DNA of 64,000 nt, from positions 620,001 through 684,000 of the forward strand of contig NZ_CP107819.1 in NCBI RefSeq assembly GCF_036346295.1, given 5' to 3'. This DNA comes from Streptomyces sp. NBC_00536. GTDB taxonomy: Bacteria > Actinomycetota > Actinomycetes > Streptomycetales > Streptomycetaceae. Below are positions 42,614-49,600 of the stretch, one piece after another; position 1 is the first letter of the stretch; the number at the start of each line of letters is the position of its first letter. Both the position numbers and the translations under genes were made by a program. Below the pieces are notes generated by a model, which worked only from the letters and a program-made list of their open reading frames with translations, made no database searches and was not told the origin of the DNA.

Positions 42614-43613
42614 AACCCGTCCTGCCACACGCCGTTCTGCCACACGCCGTCCGACCACACGCCGCGCGGCCCTCGCCGCGCTCGCCGCCGGGACCGCCCT
42701 GGCCGTGCTCACCGGCTGCGGGGCCGCGGACATGACCCGCCAGTCCTCGCCGTACGCCGCCGCCCGGGGCGCGAAGACCGTGACGCTGTCGGTCCAGTCC
42801 TGGGTCGGCGCGCAGGCCAACACCGCCGTGGCGGGTTATCTGCTCGAACACGAACTGGGTTACCGGGTGGACACCGTCCAGGTCGACGAGGTGCCCGCCT
42901 GGGACGCCCTCAGCCAGGGCCGGGTCGACGCGATCCTGGAGGACTGGGGCCACCCCGAACAGCAGAAGCGGTACGTGGAGCAGAAGAAGACGATCGTGAG
43001 CGGGGGCGACCTCGGGGTCACCGGCCACATCGGCTGGTTCGTGCCCACGTACTTCGCCGAGGAGCACCCGGACGTCACCGACTGGAAGAACCTCGGCAAG
43101 TACACCGACCAACTGCGCACGCCCGAGAGCCGCGGCAAGGGGCAACTGCTGGACGGCTCCCCCTCGTACGTCACGAACGACAAGGCGCTGGTGAAGAACC
43201 TGGGCCTGGACCTGGAGGTGGTCTTCGCGGGCTCCGAGGCGGCCCAGATCACCCAGATCAGGCAGTTCGCGCAGGAGAAGAAGCCCTTCCTCACCTACTG
43301 GTACAAGCCCCAGTGGCTGTTCGAACGGGTCCCGATGACGGAAGTGAAGCTGCCCGAGTACACCGAGGGCTGCGACGCCGATCCGGAGAAGGTGGCCTGT
43401 GCCTACCCGCACACGCCGCTGCGGAAGTACCTCAACGCGCGGTTCGCGGACGAGGGCGGCCGGGCCGCCGCGTTCCTGAAGAAGTTCCACTGGACCGTCG
43501 AGGCGCAGAACGAGGTCGCCCTGATGATCGCCGAGGAGAAGCTGACGCCCGGGCAGGCGGCGCGGAAGTGGGTGGAGCGCCACGAGGACGTCTGGCGGCC
43601 CTGGGTCGGCTGA
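42606..43613 (+). CDS. Glycine betaine/choline-binding lipoprotein (OpuAC-type)
   Basis: A 335-residue substrate-binding lipoprotein. The signal ends in the lipobox LAVLTGCGA. The OpuAC domain includes [40 protein letters not shown] and [20 protein letters not shown], with the Trp-rich positions that bind trimethylammonium groups. It captures betaine or choline outside the membrane for the fused permease. The N-terminus before the hydrophobic stretch has three (P/S)-x-T-R-R repeats from a 15-bp DNA repeat. The ATG at 42606 has GAAGGAGG and overlaps the permease stop. A strong hairpin after the stop ends the operon. Confidence 0.92.
   Translation: MPETRPATRRSATRRPTTRRAALAALAAGTALAVLTGCGAADMTRQSSPYAAARGAKTVTLSVQSWVGAQANTAVAGYLLEHELGYRVDTVQVDEVPAWDALSQGRVDAILEDWGHPEQQKRYVEQKKTIVSGGDLGVTGHIGWFVPTYFAEEHPDVTDWKNLGKYTDQLRTPESRGKGQLLDGSPSYVTNDKALVKNLGLDLEVVFAGSEAAQITQIRQFAQEKKPFLTYWYKPQWLFERVPMTEVKLPEYTEGCDADPEKVACAYPHTPLRKYLNARFADEGGRAAAFLKKFHWTVEAQNEVALMIAEEKLTPGQAARKWVERHEDVWRPWVG
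42622..42666 (+). repeat. Three 15-bp tandem repeats in the betaine-binding protein leader
   Basis: CTGCCACACGCCGTT is repeated at 42622, 42637 and, with changes, 42652. It encodes three x-T-R-R units in the positively charged n-region of the signal peptide. In-frame slippage here would change the charge of the signal peptide. Confidence 0.7.
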
Positions 43614-43629
43614 CCCCGCGGCCCGGTTC

Positions 43630-43659
43630 CTCCGGCCGGTCCCACGGGACCGGCCGGAG
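43630..43659 (+). terminator. Strong hairpin terminator ending the betaine operon
   Basis: A perfect 14-base stem, CTCCGGCCGGTCCC (43630-43643) and GGGACCGGCCGGAG (43646-43659), with only AC between. It starts 17 bp after the binding-protein stop and insulates the ramC-like operon that begins 145 bp later. Confidence 0.75.
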
Positions 43660-43727
43660 CGCCCGGTGGCGGCTACCGGCCGAAGCGGCGGTCGGCCTCG
43701 CGCCCGTGCGTTCTGCACACCTCATCG

Positions 43728-43745
43728 GTGACAGCCGTGACTGTC
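43728..43745 (+). promoter_or_regulatory. Candidate RamR-type site upstream of ramC
   Basis: GTGAC is repeated with a nine-base period (43728, 43737). The same stretch contains the dyad GACAG-CCGTGA-CTGTC. A third, weaker GATGACAC lies at 43761. RamR is known to bind repeats upstream of ramC; assignment of these to it is inference. Confidence 0.35.
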
Positions 43746-43804
43746 GCGGCACCCGGCGCGGATGACACGGTGAAGCAGCCGGGCCACCGACCGAGGGAGT
43801 ACGG

Positions 43805-46477
43805 GTGAACAAGGGGTACGCCGCATTCTGCGACGCAGACCGCTGGTTCTACGACGCGCCGTACCGGCGCGCCGAGGAGAACTACCCGGCCGCGCTCGCC
43901 CCCGTACCCGAGGGGTGGCGCTCCCACCGCAGCGGCGACTGGTACGCCCTGCGCCCGGTCGGCGCCCAACTCCCCTCCCAGGGCTGGAAGATCCACGTGT
44001 CGGCCACGCTCGACAACGCCGGACCGGTCCTGGACCGCGTGTACGCCCACTGCCTCGCCCGGGACATCGCCTTCAAGTTCGTGCCGAGCCGCTACCTGCT
44101 GCACCTGCGCAACGCCAAGTACGCCGACCGCGCGGCCAGCGGCAAGTTCATCACGGTGTACCCCGCCGACGAGGAGCAGTGCCGCCGCATCGCCGAGGAC
44201 CTCGACGCCCTGCTCGCCGGGGAGCCGGGACCGTACATCCTGAGCGACCTGCGCTGGGGAACGGGCCCCGTCCACCTGCGCTACGGGAGCTTCACCCTGC
44301 GGCACTGCTACGACGGGAACGGCGAGCTGGTCCCGGCCGTCGAGGACCCGGCCGGACGGCTGGTCCCCGATGTCCGCGGGCCGGTGTTCCAGCCCCCGGA
44401 GTGGGTCGAGCTGCCGCCCTTCCTGAAGCCGCACCTCGACGCGCGCTCGTCCGTCACGCTCGCCGACATCCCGTACACCGTCGAGCGGGCCCTGCACTTC
44501 TCCAACGGCGGCGGGGTGTACGCCGCCCGGGACGCCCGCACCGGTGAGCCGGTCGTGCTCAAGGAGGCCCGGCCGTACGCGGGGCTCGCCGCCGACGGCG
44601 CGGACGCGGTGGCCCGGCTGCACCGGGAGCGGACCGCGCTGGAACGGCTCGCCGGACTGGACTGCGTCCCCTCCGTCCTCGGCTCCTTCACCGTGGGCGA
44701 CCACCACTTCCTGGCGCTGCAGTACCTGGAGGGCAAGCCCCTCAACACCTACTTCGCCCGCAGGCACCCGCTGATCGAGGCCGACCCCGCGCCCACCGAA
44801 CTCGCGGCCTACACCGAGTGGGCCCTGACGATCCACGAGCGGGTGAGCGCCGCGGTGGCCGCGGTGCACGCCCGCGGGGTGGTCTTCAACGACCTGCACC
44901 TCTTCAACATCATGGTCACCGAGGACGCCGCGGGCCAACCGTCCGTCGCGCTGCTGGACTTCGAGGCCGCCGCCCACGTCGACGAGGGGCTGCGGCAGAC
45001 CGTCGCCAACCCGGCGTTCGTCGCCCCGGCGGGGCGGCGCGGGTTCGCGGTGGACCGCTACGCCCTCGCCTGTCTGCGCCTCGCCCTGTTCCTGCCGCTG
45101 ACGAGCCTGCTCGCCCTGGACCGGGCGAAGGCCGTGCACCTGGCGGCGATCGCCGCGGAGCAGTTCCCGGTACCGCGCCGGTTCCTGGACGAGGCGGTCG
45201 AGGAGATCCTGTCCGGGCCGGATGACGGTGACTCCGGTGGTTCCGGCTCCGGCTCCGGCCGGGCGCCCGGCGGCCGGATTCCGGCTCCCGCGGGACCGTA
45301 CCTGCCCGTCGCGCCCGGGGACTGGCCCGCCGCCCGGGACTCGATGACCGCGGCCCTGCGCGCCTCGGCCACACCCGGCCGGGAGGACCGCCTCTTCCCC
45401 GGGGACATCGCCCAGTTCGGCTCCGAGGGCGGTGGCACCGGCTTCGGGTACGGCGCCGCCGGGGTCCTCTACGCGCTGGCCGAGACCGGCGCCGAACCCT
45501 GGCCGGAGGCCGAGGAGTGGCTGCTGGCACGGACGGCGGAGCCCGGCTCCGGCACCCCGCTCGGCTTCTACGACGGCCTCGCGGGCACCGCCTGGACCCT
45601 GGAGCGGCTCGGCCACCGGGAGCGCGCGCTCGACCTCGCCGAACTGCTGCTGGCACAGCCGTGGCAGGAGGCCGGCCCGGACCTGCACAGCGGGCTCGCG
45701 GGCGTGGGCCTGGCCCTGGACGCGCTGGGCACGGCGACCGGTGAGGGCGCGCTGCACGCGGCGGCCGTGCGCTGCGCCGAACTGGCCGCCCGGGACGGCG
45801 CGGCCCCGCGCCGCGCGGGGCTGCTGTACGGCGGCTCCGGCCCGGCCCTGCTGTTCCTGCGGCTCTACGAACGCACCGGCGAGCGGGAGTACCTGCTCCG
45901 CGCGGGCGAGGCCCTGCACCGCGATCTCGACCGGTGCGTGACCAGCGCCTTCGGCACCCTCCAGGTGGACGAGGGGTGGCGCACCATGCCCTACCTCGGC
46001 GAGGGCAGCGTCGGCATCGGCATGGTGCTGGACGACTGGCTGCGGCACGGCTCCGAGCCGCGCTTCGAGCAGGCCCGGCTGGAGATCGTACGGGCCGCCC
46101 AGGCCACCTTCTACGCGCAGCCCGGGCTGTTCCGCGGCGCCGCCGGGATGGTGCTGTACCTGGCACGGACCACCACCCCGGGTCCCGGCACCCGCGCGGA
46201 CGACCTCGCGCGCCAGATCGACGCCCTGGCCCGGCACGCCGTGCCCTACCAAGGTCATCTGGCCTTCCCCGGCGAGCAGTTGATGCGGCTGTCCATGGAC
46301 CTGTCCACGGGCACCGCCGGAGCACTGCTCGCCCTCGGCAGCGCCGCGCCCGGCGGGCGCGCGCAGCTGCCGTTCCTCCCTCCGCTGCGGCATGCCGCGG
46401 CGGTCCCAGAGCCGGCCCCGCACCACGGGGCCGTGACCCATCGGAACAACCCAGCGAAGAAGAGGAATCTGACATGA
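43805..46477 (+). CDS. ramC: Class III lanthionine synthetase LanKC (RamC/AmfT-like)
   Basis: An 890-residue three-domain enzyme. The N-terminal lyase-like part (about 1-215) starts YAAFCDADRWFYDAPYRR. A kinase domain (about 220-470) has PVVLKEARPYAG, the catalytic loop VFNDLHLFNIMV near residue 360 and LLDFEAAAHVDEG. A Gly/Ser linker at about 478 leads to a LanC-like cyclase domain (about 535-880) with GFYDGLAGTAWTLERLG and YLGEGSVGIGMVLDD. The zinc ligands of true LanC are absent, as expected for class III. It phosphorylates, dehydrates and cyclises the adjacent RamS-like peptide, using it to make a SapB-like surfactant for aerial growth. The GTG at 43805 has GAGGGAG; the stop overlaps ramS (ATGA). 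Confidence 0.95.
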   Translation: MNKGYAAFCDADRWFYDAPYRRAEENYPAALAPVPEGWRSHRSGDWYALRPVGAQLPSQGWKIHVSATLDNAGPVLDRVYAHCLARDIAFKFVPSRYLLHLRNAKYADRAASGKFITVYPADEEQCRRIAEDLDALLAGEPGPYILSDLRWGTGPVHLRYGSFTLRHCYDGNGELVPAVEDPAGRLVPDVRGPVFQPPEWVELPPFLKPHLDARSSVTLADIPYTVERALHFSNGGGVYAARDARTGEPVVLKEARPYAGLAADGADAVARLHRERTALERLAGLDCVPSVLGSFTVGDHHFLALQYLEGKPLNTYFARRHPLIEADPAPTELAAYTEWALTIHERVSAAVAAVHARGVVFNDLHLFNIMVTEDAAGQPSVALLDFEAAAHVDEGLRQTVANPAFVAPAGRRGFAVDRYALACLRLALFLPLTSLLALDRAKAVHLAAIAAEQFPVPRRFLDEAVEEILSGPDDGDSGGSGSGSGRAPGGRIPAPAGPYLPVAPGDWPAARDSMTAALRASATPGREDRLFPGDIAQFGSEGGGTGFGYGAAGVLYALAETGAEPWPEAEEWLLARTAEPGSGTPLGFYDGLAGTAWTLERLGHRERALDLAELLLAQPWQEAGPDLHSGLAGVGLALDALGTATGEGALHAAAVRCAELAARDGAAPRRAGLLYGGSGPALLFLRLYERTGEREYLLRAGEALHRDLDRCVTSAFGTLQVDEGWRTMPYLGEGSVGIGMVLDDWLRHGSEPRFEQARLEIVRAAQATFYAQPGLFRGAAGMVLYLARTTTPGPGTRADDLARQIDALARHAVPYQGHLAFPGEQLMRLSMDLSTGTAGALLALGSAAPGGRAQLPFLPPLRHAAAVPEPAPHHGAVTHRNNPAKKRNLT

Positions 46478-46617
46478 CGCTTCTCGACCTGCAGTCGATG
46501 GAGACCATCAAGGAAGAGTCCACCGAGGCGACCTTCGGCGGTGGCGGCGGTGGCGGCAGCCGGGCCAGCCTGCTGCTCTGCGGGGACAGCAGCCTGAGCA
46601 TCACGACCTGTCACTGA
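46474..46617 (+). CDS. ramS: SapB-like lanthipeptide precursor (RamS/AmfS-like)
   Basis: A 47-residue precursor. The leader MTLLDLQSMETIKEESTEA has the LDLQ(S/A)M motif recognised by class III synthetases. Seven glycines (residues 22-28 after FG) precede the core SRASLLLCGDSSLSITTCH. The core has two Ser-x2-Ser-x3-Cys units, S29/S32/C36 and S39/S42/C46, the (methyl)lanthionine or labionin pattern. From memory the S. coelicolor RamS core is the same except for a final Asn where this has His47, and its linker is shorter. The ATG at 46474 overlaps the ramC stop and has AGAGGA. The mature peptide is a biosurfactant released on the colony surface. Confidence 0.96.
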   Translation: MTLLDLQSMETIKEESTEATFGGGGGGGSRASLLLCGDSSLSITTCH

Positions 46618-46630
46618 TCAGGTCCCCTTC

Positions 46631-46660
46631 CGGGCCCGGGCGGATCTCCGCCCGGGCCCG
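46631..46660 (+). terminator. Perfect 14-bp hairpin between ramS and the transporter gene
   Basis: CGGGCCCGGGCGGA (46631-46644), TC, TCCGCCCGGGCCCG (46647-46660), 13 bp after the ramS stop and 28 bp before the transporter ATG. As an attenuator or mRNA 3' stabiliser it would give much more peptide message than transporter message. Confidence 0.7.
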
Positions 46661-46688
46661 TACCCCGTTTCCGGAGCCGGTGCCATCG

Positions 46689-49600
46689 ATGAACTCGCCC
46701 GACCCGTCCGGTGACCCGTCCGACGGCCCGCCCGACGGCCCGCCCGACGACGCGGCGCTCGCCCGCGGCGGTGACCGTGCCCTGCTGGCGGCGGCCCGCG
46801 ACAGCGCCGGCCGCACCGCCGCCGTCGGCGCCTGCTCGGTCGGCGCCGCCGTGGCGGCCCTCGCCGAACCGGCCGTCCTCGGCCACACCCTCGACCTGCT
46901 GCTGCGCGGGGACCCGGCGGGCCCCGCCTGGACCCTGTGGTGCGCCCTGGCCATCGCGGCGGAAGTGCTGCTGGACGCCACCGTGACCCGGCTGACCGGG
47001 CGGGTGAACGGCCGCTCCACCGCCTGGCTGCGCCGCCTGGGCCTGACCCGGCTGCTCGCCGCCGCCCCGCACCACGCGGGCCGGTACTCCCCCGGCGACG
47101 TCGCCGCCCGGCTGACGGCCCACGCCACCGAGGCCGGGACCGCCCCGGCGGCCGCCGCGGGCGCCCTCGCCTCGCTGCTGCCGCCGCTGGGCGGGCTGGT
47201 GGCGCTCTTCGTCATCGACGTGTGGACCGCCCTCGCCTTCCTGGCCGGACTCCCGCTGCTGGCCTTCCTGTTGCGCTCGTTCGCTCGCGATTCGGCGGCC
47301 AGCGTGACCCGTTACCAGCAGGTCCAGCTGGCGATGGCCGGGCTCCTCGTCGAAGCCCTCGCGGGCGCCCGGACCATCGCCGCCGCCGGTACGCTCCCGC
47401 GCGAACGGGCCAGGATCCTGCGCGAGTTGCCCACCCTGGGCGCCGAGGGGCGGCGGATGTGGCGGGTCTACGGCGGGACCACCGCCCGCACCTCGGCCCT
47501 CATGCCGCTGCTCCTGTACGTGGTCCTCGGCGTGGGCGGCATGCGGCTCGCGGCGGGGGCGCTGGGCGTCGGCGCGCTCCTGGCCGCCGTCCGGTACGCC
47601 GGGCTCGCGGCCGGGGTGGGCGCGGTGACCGGCCGGCTGGCCGCCGTGGTGCGCGGCCGGGCCGCGGCGCGGCGCACGGCCGCCCTGTTCGCCCTGCCGG
47701 ATCTACCGTACGGGACACGGGAGTTGCCGCCCGGCGGGCCCGGCACCCTGGAACTGCGCGGGGTCAGCGTGGTCCGCGACGGCCGGACGGTACTGGACCG
47801 GGTCGACCTCCTCGTGCCGGGCGGTACGACGGTCGCCGTGGTGGGCCGGTCCGGGTCGGGGAAGACCCTGCTCGCGGCGGTGGCGGGGCGCCTCACCGAC
47901 CCGGACGCCGGGCGGGTCCTGCTGGACGGCGTGCCGCTGGCGGAACTGTCCCCACGGGCGCTGCGGCGGGACGTCGGCCACGCCTTCGACCGGCCCGCGC
48001 TGCCGGGGCGGAGCGTCGCCGGGGCGATCGCCTTCGGCGCGGATCCGCGGCCCGGGCGCGGGGAGGTGCGGGCCGCGGCGCGGGCGGCCGGGGCCGACCC
48101 GTTCGTACGGCGCCTGCCCGACGGCTACGACACCCCGCTCGCGGACGCGCCGATGTCCGGGGGCGAGATCCAACGCCTGGGCCTGGCCAGGGCCTTCGCC
48201 CGTGCCGGGCGCCTCCTCATCCTCGACGACGCGACCTCCAGCCTGGACACGCTCACCGCACGCGAGGTCGAACGGTCCCTGGCCGAGCGGGTCCGCCCCG
48301 GCACCCGCCTGGTCGTCACGCACCGCGTCTCCTCGGCGGCCCGCGCCGACCGGGTCGTCTGGCTGGACGACGGCCGCGTCCGGGCCTCCGGCACCCACGC
48401 CACCCTCTGGCACGACCCCGCCTACCGCGCGGTGTTCGCAGCGCCCGAGCCTTCGGCACCGCCCCCCCGACCCGCCCCGAAGACCCCGGCCCCCGGCCCC
48501 CGGCCCGGTACCGGGCCGCTGCCCCCGCCCCAGCGGAGCCGGACCGGCCTTCCGGCGACACCGACGGCGTCAGCGATCGATCCGCGAGCGCCCGAGGCCG
48601 TCCCCGGGCCCGGGGCCCGCCCAGCGCTCGGGCCAACCAGCACCGGTCGCCCCGCGGAGTCGGCCGCTTCGGGAGCGCCCGGACCCGGGGTCGGCCCGGG
48701 GCCGCAGCCCGGGCCCGGGCCGCTGACCGCGCCCGAGCGGAGCTGGACCGGCCTTCCGGCGACGCCAACGGTGTCAGCGGTCGATCCGCGAGTGCCCGAG
48801 ACCGCCCCCGGGCCCGGGCCCGGAGCCCGCACAGCACTCCGGCCGCCCAGGACCGGCCGTCCAGCGGGGCCGGCCGCTCCGGGGGCGCCCGGGCGCGAGG
48901 CCGGACCCGGGCCGCAGTCCGGGACCGGGCAGGAGGCCGAGACCGGGCCGCAAGCCCGACCCGGGCCACAGGCCGGGACCCGGCCGGAAGCCGGGACCGG
49001 GCCGCAAGCCGAGACCGAGCCACAGGCCGGACCCGGACGGGAAGCCGGGACCGGGCCGCAAGCCGGACCCGGGCGCGGGGCCGGACCCGGCACAGCGCTC
49101 CGGCCTGGCGGGGCCCCGCGCCCGGCCGATCCGAAGACGCCGGGACCCGGGCCCGGCTCCGGGCCCGAGGCCGAGCACGCGGCAGCGGCAGCAAGCCGGG
49201 ACCACGCCGGGCCACGGGCCTCGCTCCCGTCGGACAGCGGGGTCGGTCAGCCAGCGGGGTCGGCCGCTCCAGAGGCGCCCGATCCCGGACCCGGACCCGG
49301 GGTCGGGGTCGGGGTCGGGGCCGGGGCCGGGGCCGGGGTCGGGGCCGGGGCCGGGGCGGAGGCCGGGGCGGAGGCCGGGGCGGAGGCCGGGGTCGGGGCC
49401 GGGGCCGGGCCGGAGGCCGGGGGCCCCACGGGGGTCCGGCCGGGGGCTTCGGGGGCGGGCCGCCGGGCCGCCGGGCACGGGGTTCGCCGGGACCACGTCG
49501 GGCCACGGGCCGCGCTCCGGCCGGTCGGCACCGGTCGGCCGGTGGGGTCGGCCGCTTCGGAGGCGGCGCCAGCCATCCCGGAGGCGCCCGGACCCGGGAT

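Noticed and set aside
48533..49406. CRISPR-like array in the repeat linker
   Set aside because: Repeats are contiguous, in frame and without unique spacers; no cas genes are present.
48316..49506. Arg/Pro-rich minus-strand frame opposite the linker
   Set aside because: G/C-only repeats leave all six frames open; no start signal or conserved domain supports a gene.
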